DNA of 60,898 nucleotides from Caldilineaceae bacterium (lineage in GTDB: Bacteria; Chloroflexota; Anaerolineae; Caldilineales; Caldilineaceae), in assembly GCA_026645575.1 (NCBI GenBank), contig JAPKMW010000073.1, forward strand, positions 1 through 60,898, written 5' to 3'. Below, piece by piece: positions 50,761-59,475 of this stretch; position 1 is the stretch's first letter, and each line of letters starts with the position of its first letter. Both the position numbers and the translations under genes were made by a program. A model generated the notes under the pieces. It had not been told where the DNA came from and searched no databases. It worked only from the letters and a program-made list of their open reading frames with translations.

Positions 50761-51918
50761 GCATTCATAAACCATTTCGCCCGTTTTATGCGCGTTGATA
50801 TACCCCCAATCCAGTGCCACTCCTAACCCTGGCCCCTCCGGCACAGCGACGCAGCCGTTCGCATCGACCGAGTCGAGTTCATCGAGCCAGCGCCGTTCAG
50901 GGTAGATGGGGGCTTTGGTGTGCGGAACATCCGGGTGGACAAGGCCCAACTCGTAATAGTTGGTGTTGCGCAATGACGCCATGATATGCCGATGGGCCAA
51001 ACCGCCGCCATGCAACTCGACATCCAGTCCATGGGCTTCGGCCAGGGCGGCGATCTTCATGACGCCGGTGATGCCGCCATCGACATTGGCGTTGGCGCGC
51101 ACATAGTCAGTGGCGCCGGCATAGATGGTGTCAGCTTTGGCTTCCAGCCCACGCACATGTTCCCCCATGAGCAGCGGCGTCTTGATAAAGTCGCGCAACT
51201 TGACATGAGCAAAGCGGGAGAAACCACCGCCACGGAAGGCGTCTTCATACCACATGTAGTTGGCTTCGTCGCACGCTTTGCCCACCTTGAGGACATCATC
51301 AAAAGTCACAAAGGCGCCCGCCGGGTCAAGCATCAGCGCCATCTTTTCGCCCACGGCGGCTCGAATCGCCAAGACGGCCTCTACTTCGCGGTCGATCGGG
51401 CCACCAATCCAGCCGTGGATCTTAAAGGCGGGGTAGCCCAATTCCTCTTTGCAACGTAAGGCAAATTCGCCATAATCGGCTGCGGTGGTGAGACCGCCAT
51501 TTTCGTCGCCGTGGTAGGTGCTGGCATAGGCGGGCAACGTTTTGCGCCAGCCGCCCAGCAACTCATAGATCGGCGTTTCATAGAGCTTGCCGGCAATGTC
51601 CCAGAGCGCAATGTCCACGGCGCCGGGAGGCGTGCCATCGGCACTGCGTCGCGCCCGTTTGAGATCATGCCAAAGGATCTCCCGCTGCATGGGGTTACGC
51701 CCCAAGAGATAACGGGCGGCGCGCTCATCAATGCCGCCGGGGGTTTGGCCGCTAATGCCGGCGCTTGTTTCAATCGTCAGAATGCTGCCCTGTGTGGACA
51801 AACGACTGCCAGGCTGGTAGACAACATCAAAGCCCAGCTTTTCCTCCATCGCCATGTCGATAATCTCGTGACGATAGGTGGTGACGGTAATGCGCGTGAT
51901 TTTTAGATCGCGAGTCAT
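50758..51918 (-). CDS. mandelate racemase/muconate lactonizing enzyme family (enolase superfamily) protein
   Basis: A 386-residue enolase-superfamily enzyme with the N-terminal cap (ITRITVTTYRHEIIDM...) and a TIM-barrel. Metal ligands are Asp198 (LMLDPAGAF), Glu225 (MWYEDAF) and Glu253 (LLMGEHVRG). The second-strand base motif is KIHGW, with Lys166 and His168 in place of the usual K-x-K. ELHGGGLAHRHIMASL near residue 295 supplies further histidines. All members start by removing a proton next to a carboxylate; most relatives with sugar neighbours are acid-sugar dehydratases. The substrate is not readable. It shares the locus with a DgoD-like enzyme, a CBM9-like protein and a sugar importer. 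A small palindrome (51973-51987) lies in its promoter region. Confidence 0.88.
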   Translation of the reverse strand: MTRDLKITRITVTTYRHEIIDMAMEEKLGFDVVYQPGSRLSTQGSILTIETSAGISGQTPGGIDERAARYLLGRNPMQREILWHDLKRARRSADGTPPGAVDIALWDIAGKLYETPIYELLGGWRKTLPAYASTYHGDENGGLTTAADYGEFALRCKEELGYPAFKIHGWIGGPIDREVEAVLAIRAAVGEKMALMLDPAGAFVTFDDVLKVGKACDEANYMWYEDAFRGGGFSRFAHVKLRDFIKTPLLMGEHVRGLEAKADTIYAGATDYVRANANVDGGITGVMKIAALAEAHGLDVELHGGGLAHRHIMASLRNTNYYELGLVHPDVPHTKAPIYPERRWLDELDSVDANGCVAVPEGPGLGVALDWGYINAHKTGEMVYEC

Positions 51919-51972
51919 GACGCTGCTTCCTTGTCTAGGGTAGATGGAACGATTCGGCTTTGTTGGCGATAG

Positions 51973-51987
51973 GGTATAGTGTATACC
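51973..51987. promoter_or_regulatory. 15-bp palindrome GGTATAGTGTATACC, possible operator
   Basis: Perfect symmetry around a GTG centre, 55 bases before the start codon of the enolase-superfamily gene. The TATAC half sites recall GntR-family operators near sugar-acid genes, but no GntR gene is in the window. Confidence 0.45.
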
Positions 51988-52089
51988 AGCCGAAAGCTTC
52001 CGTCAATTGACCTGCGCGCAGCGCACCTGCACTCGATTGGATGTTAGACACTGACGAATTGATCGCTTGAGCAGTAGGCAAGAATTTTA

Positions 52090-52156
52090 GTTAACACGGA
52101 TAGGGAGGAACACTGATTGGATAAAAATATCCGTCTTCTTCCTTATCCGTGTTAAC
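52090..52156. repeat. 13-bp inverted repeat GTTAACACGGATA
   Basis: Arms 52090-52102 and 52144-52156 pair perfectly, with partial pairing continuing inward (AGGGA with TCCTT). It lies in the gap between the CBM9-like gene and the first enolase-superfamily gene. Confidence 0.75.
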
Positions 52157-52235
52157 TTCTTTGGTTCTGGCTTGTCCAGGTTAGGAGATTAAGGGGGCAA
52201 TCTCTGAATCTCTCAATCTCCCAATCTCTTGAGAT

Positions 52236-52886
52236 CTATTGCAACACAAGATAACCAAAGTAACCAGGACGATGAAAATCGGCGGGTTCGATCATGGTGG
52301 GCGACCAGCAACTAAATTCCGGTTCGGCGGTACGAGGACGGTCGATGCGGTAGAAGTTGGCGCGCCAGGTGGTAGGCAGTTCATCGGGCGCGCCGATGGA
52401 GGCCCAGGGCAGTGCATAAATGACGCGCCATTGATTTTGTGAATCATCGCGCTGTGCTGCCCACTGTAAACCGGCGCAGTCCCAGGTGAAATCGAGCTTC
52501 ATCTGGGCGCGATCCCCCGTCGGGTTGTGGGCAAACACTTCCAGCAGGACGCCGTTGGGGCTGACTTCAAACTCGTAGTAATCGACCGGCGTGGCGTCGC
52601 CGGGCGCGATAAAGATTTCGACGACTTCCTCGTCGTAGATCGGATCGTCCCGTTGGGTGTAAGTGCCCCAAATGTCGCTATCGGTGCAATCAAAGCGGAC
52701 AAAGAGCATGTGGCGGTTATAGCAGACGCGGGTCACAGTCTGTTGCTGGGCCGGGCCAGAACCATCGGCCAGCAGCAAGGGAGGCAATGTCACCGCCTGC
52801 GACCAGGCCCAACGAAACGGGTCGGCGTCGGCATTCCAGTCAGTTGTCACTTGGGGAATATGTACGGTGGGGAGCGCAATGGTCAT
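52236..52886 (-). CDS. CBM9/DOMON-like carbohydrate-binding domain protein
   Basis: A 216-residue single-domain protein of beta-sandwich type. The pattern WSQAVTLPPLLLADG, VTRVCYNRHMLFVRFDCTDSDIWGTYTQRDDPIYDEEVVEIFI, DYYEFEVSPNGVLLEVFAHNP, IYALPWASIG and the end RPGYFGYLVLQ is that of family 9 carbohydrate-binding modules, including the stretch RDDPIYDEEVVEIFI that normally binds calcium and lies by the sugar site. It lacks a signal peptide, so unlike most CBM9 it seems to stay in the cytoplasm. ATG 52886 is preceded by AAGGAAGGG; the longer frame from 52964 runs into a hairpin. It lies between the two enolase-superfamily genes and may bind or sense the sugar handled there. Confidence 0.8.
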   Translation of the reverse strand: MTIALPTVHIPQVTTDWNADADPFRWAWSQAVTLPPLLLADGSGPAQQQTVTRVCYNRHMLFVRFDCTDSDIWGTYTQRDDPIYDEEVVEIFIAPGDATPVDYYEFEVSPNGVLLEVFAHNPTGDRAQMKLDFTWDCAGLQWAAQRDDSQNQWRVIYALPWASIGAPDELPTTWRANFYRIDRPRTAEPEFSCWSPTMIEPADFHRPGYFGYLVLQ

Positions 52887-52928
52887 CGAAGCCCTTCCTT
52901 TGGTTGTCTGTGGGTAAACAAAGAGCTT

Positions 52929-52996
52929 ATCACCGCGAATCATAGGATGAGCGAATAACCGCACAGTGATTCGCTCATCCTATGATTCGCGGTGAT
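52929..52996. repeat. 28-bp perfect inverted repeat, 12-nt loop
   Basis: Arms 52929-52956 (starts ATCACCGCGAATCATAGGAT) and 52969-52996 are fully complementary. It lies 19 bp after the stop of the galactonate dehydratase gene and upstream of the CBM9-like gene on the same strand. Confidence 0.9.
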
Positions 52997-53015
52997 ATTG
53001 GCATTGCAAGTTGTG

Positions 53016-54137
53016 TTAATGATCAATCGCTGCGCCATCATCGGGATCATACAACCCTGGATAGCGCCGGGGTTCGCCCAGTTGCGCCGCGACGCCTTCT
53101 TCATCCAGTTCAATGCCCAGTCCCGGTTTGGTTGGCAGGTCGATATAGCCATCTTTCACCACAAACGGCTCTTTCAGATAGCCTTCGCCCAGGTGAACCT
53201 GTTCCTGCGCCAGAAAATTGGGCATGGCCGCATCGACCTGAATACCGGCAGCCAACGAAATCGGCCCTAGCGGACAATGGGGTGCAACGGCGGCGTAGTA
53301 GGCTTCGGCCATGCCGGCAATCAGCCGCGTTTCAAAGATGCCGCCGGCGTGGGAAAGATCGGGTTGGAGAATGGTGGCAGCGCCCTTTTCCAACACCTCG
53401 CGGAAAGCCCACTTGGTAAAAAGCCGCTCGCCGGTGGCAATCGGGATGTGGGTCTTGCGCGCCAGGTCGGCCATCACCTCGACATTCTGACATTGGACAA
53501 TCTCTTCAAAAAAGAGGGGTTGATAGGGTTCCAACGCCTTGATGAGTAGACCAGCCGTTTGCGGACTGATGGCGCCATGAAAATCAACGCCAATGTCCAC
53601 CTCTTTACCCACCGCGCTGCGTAACGCCGCCAGCCGTTCTGCCACCCGATCAACAAAGCCCGGCGTTTCAATCACCCGCGCTGGGCGCCCACCCCAGATG
53701 CCAGTTTTGAGTGCGCGAAAGCCTTGCGCCACTCTGGCCTGGGCATTGGTCACTAGTTCTTCCGTGGTCGCGCCGTGACAATGGGCGTAGACTTTGATCC
53801 GGTCGCGCAAGGGGCCGCCCAACAATTGGTAAACCGGCACGCCTGCCGCCTTACCGGCTAAATCCCAGAGCGCCTGTTCGACGCCGGAAAGGGCGCTGGT
53901 CAAAACGGGACCGCCCCGGTAGAAGGCATGTTTGTACATCGCCTGCCAGTGATGCACCACACGGGTCGGATCCTTGCCGATGAGGTATGGCTCCAATTCG
54001 GCCACGGCCTGGACAATGGTGCGCGCCCGGTTTTCCAGCGTCGGCTCGCCAAGGCCGACCAGCCCCTCATCGGTGTACATCTTTAAAAAGACCCAGCGCG
54101 GTTTGACGATCAGCGTTTCAAGTTTGGTGATGCGCAT
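53016..54137 (-). CDS. dgoD: D-galactonate dehydratase (enolase superfamily)
   Basis: A 373-residue enzyme of the usual DgoD length. It starts MRITKLETLIVKPRWVFLKM and has YRGGPVLTSALSGVEQALWD, a cap typical of galactonate dehydratase. Metal ligands are Asp185 (VDFHGA), Glu211 (FFEEIVQ) and Glu237 (ATGERLF); the catalytic histidines are His187 and His287 (AVAPHCPLGPI). All five fall two residues later than the known set of the E. coli enzyme (183, 209, 235, 185, 285), which is strong support. The reaction is D-galactonate to 2-dehydro-3-deoxy-D-galactonate in the De Ley-Doudoroff pathway. The other enzymes (DgoK, DgoA) are not in the window. It is the first gene of the minus-strand sugar-acid group; the ATG at 54137 has no strong ribosome-binding site. 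Confidence 0.82.
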   Translation of the reverse strand: MRITKLETLIVKPRWVFLKMYTDEGLVGLGEPTLENRARTIVQAVAELEPYLIGKDPTRVVHHWQAMYKHAFYRGGPVLTSALSGVEQALWDLAGKAAGVPVYQLLGGPLRDRIKVYAHCHGATTEELVTNAQARVAQGFRALKTGIWGGRPARVIETPGFVDRVAERLAALRSAVGKEVDIGVDFHGAISPQTAGLLIKALEPYQPLFFEEIVQCQNVEVMADLARKTHIPIATGERLFTKWAFREVLEKGAATILQPDLSHAGGIFETRLIAGMAEAYYAAVAPHCPLGPISLAAGIQVDAAMPNFLAQEQVHLGEGYLKEPFVVKDGYIDLPTKPGLGIELDEEGVAAQLGEPRRYPGLYDPDDGAAIDH

Positions 54138-54203
54138 AAGTGTTTTTTGTTTATAGGTAGAGCAAGGGCGTGAGTCAATACAATCGTGGGAATGAATTAG
54201 CCT

Positions 54204-54276
54204 GTCCCGTAGGGACGCATGAATTTAGGAGACGAGAATCGTGTTCCCATCCTAAACTCATGCGTCCCTACGGGAC
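54204..54276. repeat. 19-bp perfect inverted repeat between tpiA and dgoD
   Basis: Arms 54204-54222 (GTCCCGTAGGGACGCATGA) and 54258-54276 pair fully; an inner stem TTTAGGA/TCCTAAA extends it. It lies 20 bp after the tpiA stop and is its probable terminator. Confidence 0.88.
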
Positions 54277-54296
54277 GAAAGAACAGGAATTATATG

Positions 54297-55061
54297 TTAG
54301 CGATACAAGGCGCCCGTCGTCTGCACCATCGCCCCGTAGCTTTCCACCTTGAGCGAAGCGCCGCCGATGAGCGCGCCGTCGATGTCGGCTTGCTGCATGA
54401 TCTCGCCAATGTTCTTCTCGTTGGTGCTACCGCCGTAGAGAATGCGCACGGTCTCGGCAACGGCGGGGCTGTAGAGTGTGGCGACGACCTGACGCACGAG
54501 ACCACAGATCGTGCCGGCTTGTTCTGCTGTGGCGGCAAGGCCGGTGCCAATCGCCCAGATGGGTTCATAGGCGATGATCAGCGTCTGCACCTGTTCGGCG
54601 CTCAAGCCTTGCAGGGCAGCTTCCACCTGCATACTGACAATGGCTTGCGTCTCACCCCCCTGGTTTTGCGCCAGCGTCTCCCCTACACAAAGGATGGGGG
54701 TTAAGCCATGCGCCAGCGCTGCATGAAGTTTCTTGTTGACGCTCTCATCGGTTTCAGCAAAATATTGGCGGCGTTCACTGTGACCAATGATCACATAGGT
54801 CGCCAGCCCTTTGAGCATTGGCGCGCTCACTTCGCCGGTGTAGGCGCCGCTGTCGGCCCAGTGGATATTTTGGGCGCCCACGGCCACCGTCGTTCCCTGT
54901 AAAGCTACCCCCACCGCCGAGAGCGCCACAAAAGGGGGGCAAACCACACAATCAACATTTGCTACCCCGGCCACGGCATCGGCAATCGCGTGCGCCAAAT
55001 GGACCGCTTCGCCGGGGGTTTTATTCATTTTCCAGTTGCCGGCCATCATCGGTCTGCGCAT
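54297..55061 (-). CDS. tpiA: triosephosphate isomerase
   Basis: A 254-residue TIM, the full usual length. It interconverts dihydroxyacetone phosphate and glyceraldehyde 3-phosphate in the cytoplasm. Visible motifs are AGNWKMN with the catalytic Lys11, [12 protein letters not shown] with the catalytic His, [11 protein letters not shown] with the catalytic Glu, and the phosphate-binding ILYGGST and [10 protein letters not shown]. It is the last gene of the group gap, pgk, a 122-residue hypothetical, tpiA, all on the minus strand. The gaps between these genes each contain a strong inverted repeat, so they may not be one continuous message. Confidence 0.97.
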   Translation of the reverse strand: MRRPMMAGNWKMNKTPGEAVHLAHAIADAVAGVANVDCVVCPPFVALSAVGVALQGTTVAVGAQNIHWADSGAYTGEVSAPMLKGLATYVIIGHSERRQYFAETDESVNKKLHAALAHGLTPILCVGETLAQNQGGETQAIVSMQVEAALQGLSAEQVQTLIIAYEPIWAIGTGLAATAEQAGTICGLVRQVVATLYSPAVAETVRILYGGSTNEKNIGEIMQQADIDGALIGGASLKVESYGAMVQTTGALYR

Positions 55062-55093
55062 GGAGTTTTCTCCTCGTTTTATAAAAATGATTC

Positions 55094-55159
55094 AGGGCAT
55101 AGGTCGCGCTTCGTAGGGGCAAGATATATCTTGCCCCTACGAAGCGCGACCTATGCCCT
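55094..55159. repeat. 66-bp perfect palindrome
   Basis: Positions 55094-55126 and 55127-55159 are exact reverse complements with no spacer (begins AGGGCATAGGTCGCGC, centre AAGATATATCTT). It fills nearly the whole gap between the 122-residue gene and tpiA. Confidence 0.95.
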
Positions 55160-55162
55160 CTA

Positions 55163-55531
55163 TTAATCTTCTTTCGGCGTTGCGGCTTCTGCCAGACGCG
55201 CCTGAAAGTCCGCTTCGGCCCGTTCATAGGCTTCCGCGTCCAGCCATTCCCCCCCCCAGACTTCCTGGCGCAGCAGTTGCTTGTTTTTGTCAAACCAGAG
55301 CAGCACCTCCACCTGATCGAAACAGCGGGTGCGCCCAGTGGTGTGGATGACTTTGCGCGTATAATAGGTGCTATCGTCCTCTTCGGTGAGGCTCAACTCA
55401 TTAAGCAGATCGATCTGCCCGGTCAACGGTTCGCGACAGCGCCGGCTGAGGACGTGGATGGGGAAATAGCGGTTGTCACCCGCTGCCCCGCCCCCGCGGA
55501 AGAAGTTGACAATGCGTTGGAAGATGTTCAT
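55163..55531 (-). CDS. conserved hypothetical protein between pgk and tpiA (122 aa)
   Basis: A 122-residue protein I do not recognise. It starts with an amphipathic helix, MNIFQRIVNFFRGGG, which could lie on the membrane. The middle DNRYFPIHVLSRRCREPLTG, IDLLNELSLTEEDDSTYYTRKVIHTTGRTRCFDQVEVLLWFDKN reads as a small beta-sheet, and the end (EAYERAEADFQARLAEAAT) is a charged helix. Two Cys residues (about 33 and 76) are present. There is no signal peptide. Its place inside the gap-pgk-tpiA group suggests co-expression with glycolytic genes. The function is unknown. Confidence 0.75.
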   Translation of the reverse strand: MNIFQRIVNFFRGGGAAGDNRYFPIHVLSRRCREPLTGQIDLLNELSLTEEDDSTYYTRKVIHTTGRTRCFDQVEVLLWFDKNKQLLRQEVWGGEWLDAEAYERAEADFQARLAEAATPKED

Positions 55532-55549
55532 AGTGATGTAAGAGAAATT

Positions 55550-55627
55550 AAAGAGATTGAGAGATTAAGAGATTAGGAGACTGAGTGATTGAGAAGTGGA
55601 ATCACAAACTAATCTCTCAATCTCTTT
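55550..55627. repeat. 18-bp inverted repeat of GAGATT words
   Basis: AAAGAGATTGAGAGATTA (55550-55567) pairs with 55610-55627; additional GAGATT and AATCTC copies continue to 55645. The same words occur at 50700-50760 and 52183-52232. It lies 7 bp from the end of pgk. Confidence 0.85.
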
Positions 55628-55634
55628 AATCTCT

Positions 55635-56813
55635 TTAATCTCTATCTGCTAAGACTGCGACACCGGGCAGCGTCTTGCCTTCTAAAAATTCCAGGCTGGC
55701 GCCGCCGCCTGTGCTGACATGGGACATTTTGCCTTCCAGCCCGGCTTGGGCGACTGCTGCGGCACTGTCGCCGCCGCCAATGATGGTGACGGCATTGCGC
55801 AGATCGGCCAGCATTTCGGCAATGGCAACGGTGCCTTGGGCAAAAGCCGGGAATTCAAAGACGCCCATTGGCCCGTTCCAGACCACGGTCTGTGCGCCGG
55901 AAAGGTAGTTTGCATAGTGCGCAATGGTGGCCGGGCCAATGTCAAGCGCCATCCATTCCGCCGGTACATCCTCGATACTGACGATCTGGTTCTCGGCATC
56001 GCCGGCAAAGGCGACGGCGACACGCAAATCAACCGGCAGTTGAATAATGCCGGCCCCCTTTTGCATTAGTTCCCGCGCTTTGTCAAGAACGTCAGCCTCG
56101 ACCAGGCTCTTGCCCATGTTGTAGCCGCTGGCGGCCAGAAAGGTGTTAGCCATACCGCCGCCGATGAGCAGCGTGTCCACCTTTTGCAGCAGCGCTTCGA
56201 TCACCTCGATCTTGTCACTGATCTTGGCGCCACCCATAATGGCGATAAAGGGATGCTGCGGATTTTCCAGCGCGCCGCCCAGGTATTCCAGTTCCTTTTC
56301 CATGAGGAAACCGGCCACAGCGGGCAGATGATCCGCCACACCGGCCGTGCTGGCATGGGCGCGATGGGCGCTGCCAAAGGCGTCGTTAACAAAGACATCA
56401 CCCAGTTTGGCTAATTCTTGCGCCATGCCGGGGTCATTCTTCTCTTCCCGTTTGTCAAAGCGCGTATTTTCCAGCACCAGCACCTGTCCCGGCTGCAACT
56501 GCGCGGCAGCGGCTTCGGCGGCAGGGCCAGTGGTCGCCTCAACAAACTGCACCGGCGCGCTAATCAACGTCGCCAGATGATGGGCTGTGACCTTCATGCT
56601 GTACTTAGGGTCGGGGCCACCCTTGGGGCGCCCGAGGTGGCTCATCAAAATGACCGCCGCCCCCTGTTCCAATAGATAGTTGATCGTCGGCAGTGCGGCC
56701 TGAATGCGGGTGTCATCGGTCACATGGCCGTCACTCAGCGGCACATTAAAATCGACCCGCACCAACGCTCGCTTCCCCGACCAATTGGTCTCTTTAATGG
56801 TCTTTTTGTTCAT
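55635..56813 (-). CDS. pgk: phosphoglycerate kinase
   Basis: A 392-residue enzyme of normal bacterial length. It transfers a phosphate between 1,3-bisphosphoglycerate and ADP. Motifs are [15 protein letters not shown] (substrate site), [63 protein letters not shown] and the nucleotide loop [14 protein letters not shown] start it at ATG 56813 (MNKKTIKE); an ATG two codons earlier and a much longer frame from 56897 exist, but the latter runs into a hairpin. No strong ribosome-binding site is visible. It follows gap by about 100 bp. Confidence 0.96.
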   Translation of the reverse strand: MNKKTIKETNWSGKRALVRVDFNVPLSDGHVTDDTRIQAALPTINYLLEQGAAVILMSHLGRPKGGPDPKYSMKVTAHHLATLISAPVQFVEATTGPAAEAAAAQLQPGQVLVLENTRFDKREEKNDPGMAQELAKLGDVFVNDAFGSAHRAHASTAGVADHLPAVAGFLMEKELEYLGGALENPQHPFIAIMGGAKISDKIEVIEALLQKVDTLLIGGGMANTFLAASGYNMGKSLVEADVLDKARELMQKGAGIIQLPVDLRVAVAFAGDAENQIVSIEDVPAEWMALDIGPATIAHYANYLSGAQTVVWNGPMGVFEFPAFAQGTVAIAEMLADLRNAVTIIGGGDSAAAVAQAGLEGKMSHVSTGGGASLEFLEGKTLPGVAVLADRD

Positions 56814-56823
56814 CGTCATATCC

Positions 56824-56901
56824 GATATTCGGTATTGGGTATTAGCTATTATGGAGGATGGGTACACTTTCCTGATCCGCCAATACCCAATATCCAATAT
56901 C
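56824..56901. repeat. 20-bp inverted repeat (2 mismatches) in front of pgk
   Basis: Left arm 56824-56843 (GATATTCGGTATTGGGTATT) pairs with 56882-56901. It occupies most of the gap between gap and pgk. Its words recur in the repeat inside BTAD regulator 2. Confidence 0.8.
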
Positions 56902-56917
56902 TAATACCCCAACACGG

Positions 56918-57931
<1,014 letters not shown>

Positions 57932-58148
57932 GAATTTTCTCCTTTGCAACCAAATTTTTATTTGGGGCTTTTGCTTTGTCCGAAAACCTTCTACGTCGAT
58001 GTAAATGAATAAAAAACAGTAGTTTTCAAACAATAAGCGCTGTAAAAATCGGGCAAGCAGCTATCTTAGGTGCAAGTCCGCAACCCATTTTACCATAAAG
58101 CTGGATAAATAACATGTATGGAAGCTTCTGCGCGGCGAAATTAGCCGT

Positions 58149-58230
58149 AGTCCGTAGTCCAGAGTCTAGAGTCCGTAGTCCAGAGTCTGTAACAGTGAGA
58201 CTATGGACTCTAGACTCTGGACTACGGACT
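58149..58230. repeat. 26-bp perfect inverted repeat overlapping the end of yvcK
   Basis: Arms 58149-58174 (starts AGTCCGTAGTCCAGAGTCTA) and 58205-58230 are complementary. The left arm region also contains a second tandem copy of GTCCGTAGTCCAGAGTCT. The yvcK stop codon (58222-58224) lies inside the right arm. Confidence 0.9.
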
Positions 58231-59235
58231 TGACGCGCCGGTTAGCTCGCTATAAACAGTCATTAGGCGAGCGGCGAGTTTTTGGGGATTGTGGTGCCAG
58301 GGACGCTTGTCATCGACGAGGTCGCCAGTGAAGAGGCGGTAGGGGATGGCGGCGTTTGGGTGGGGCAATGTAACCCAATCGCCGATGGTGTAGGGTGGCT
58401 GGGTGGGGTTATAGTTGTCATTGGCTAAAACAGTAGTAAAGGCATCGCCAGCATGGCGACGCAACTGTGCCATGTGGTCAGAGACGGTGTAGTGATCCGT
58501 TTCCCCTGGTTGGGTGGCAACGTTGCAAAGATAGATGCGCGGTACAGTGGTGGCGCAGATGGCATCGCGAATGGCGGGAACAAGCAAATTGGGGATCACG
58601 CTAGTGAAAAAGCTACCTGGCCCGGCGACAATGAGATCGGCTTGTAAGATCCAGCGAATCACCTCTGGATAGGCGCGGGGGTGTTCGGGCTTGAGAAAGA
58701 CCCGTTGAATCCGGCCCCCGGCTTCCGGGACATGGCTTTCGCCCTCAACAATCGTCCACGTTTCGCTGCCATTGGGATGCGTATGGGCAATTTCCGCACA
58801 GAGGATAATGTTTTCCAAGGTGCTGGGCAGGACGCGACCACGCACGGCCAGCACGCGGCTACATTCGGCCAGCCCTTTTTCAAAACTACCTGTCACCGCT
58901 GCCATTGTGGCAATAAAAAGATTGCCAAAGCTGTGACCAGCCAGTTCGTTGGCCGCGCCGCTGAGATCATGCTTGGCAAAGCGGTATTGAAAGAGGCGGG
59001 TCATCAAGTCCTCAGCATCGCTCAAGGCAGCAATGTTGTTGCGAAAATCGCCCGGCGGCAAAACGCCCATCTGCTGGCGCAGCCGCCCGCTGCTGCCGCC
59101 ATCGTCCGCCACGGTCACAATGGCCGTGATGTTGTCGGTATAGGCGCGCAGGCCGCGTAACAGTTGCGGCATCCCCGTGCCACCGCCAATGGCGACAATA
59201 TGCAGCCCGGCTGCCTTTTCACCCTGCTGACTCAC
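58222..59235 (-). CDS. yvcK: YvcK/CofD-like gluconeogenesis factor
   Basis: About 337 residues. The fold starts [23 protein letters not shown], with the GGGTG nucleotide-sugar loop, then [30 protein letters not shown] and [12 protein letters not shown] second part with [21 protein letters not shown] and [13 protein letters not shown] completes the YvcK pattern. YvcK proteins bind UDP-sugars and in Firmicutes and actinobacteria are needed for growth on gluconeogenic carbon and for correct cell-wall synthesis. I take GTG 59235 as start because AAGGAG lies four bases upstream; TTG 59265 is the next choice. It neighbours the gap-pgk-tpiA group, which fits a carbon-flux role. Confidence 0.93.
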   Translation of the reverse strand: MSQQGEKAAGLHIVAIGGGTGMPQLLRGLRAYTDNITAIVTVADDGGSSGRLRQQMGVLPPGDFRNNIAALSDAEDLMTRLFQYRFAKHDLSGAANELAGHSFGNLFIATMAAVTGSFEKGLAECSRVLAVRGRVLPSTLENIILCAEIAHTHPNGSETWTIVEGESHVPEAGGRIQRVFLKPEHPRAYPEVIRWILQADLIVAGPGSFFTSVIPNLLVPAIRDAICATTVPRIYLCNVATQPGETDHYTVSDHMAQLRRHAGDAFTTVLANDNYNPTQPPYTIGDWVTLPHPNAAIPYRLFTGDLVDDKRPWHHNPQKLAARLMTVYSELTGASSP

Positions 59236-59390
59236 TTCACTCCTTTTATGCTGAAATAGCCCCAAAGCACTCGAATGCTTTTACTTCGCTTCGACTCTAC
59301 GTTACAATCAACCAAACAAACTTGCGCGTCGCCGATTCATGACCGGCGGTGCGCCAATCACAGTTGCGTGCTATCAAAACAATTGGTCGT

Positions 59391-59436
59391 TGAACAGTTC
59401 GCGCAACACCCATCACGATTTTTCACGAACTGTTCA
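59391..59436. promoter_or_regulatory. 11-bp inverted repeat upstream of the lipoprotein gene
   Basis: TGAACAGTTCG (59391-59401) pairs with CGAACTGTTCA (59426-59436). It lies in the gap between the divergent yvcK and lipoprotein genes, 40 bases before the latter, so it may be an operator or a leader hairpin. Confidence 0.45.
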
Positions 59437-59475
59437 TGAACCAACAGCTTCATCCATTGTAAGTCGAGTTGTCAA

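Larger units (their letters stand above)
51919..52235. other. 317-bp intergenic region with a small palindrome and repeat words
   Basis: No gene is visible. It holds the promoter of the enolase-superfamily gene, including the palindrome at 51973-51987, then a 13-bp hairpin (GTTAACACGGATA 52090-52102 with 52144-52156), then a run of GAGATT/AATCTC words at 52183-52232 that also forms partial stems and lies just after the stop of the CBM9-like gene. Confidence 0.6.

Noticed and set aside
58034..58148. Possible riboswitch or small RNA in the gap upstream of gap
   Set aside because: No conserved riboswitch core or clear stem array was visible; only weak promoter-like AT-rich stretches.
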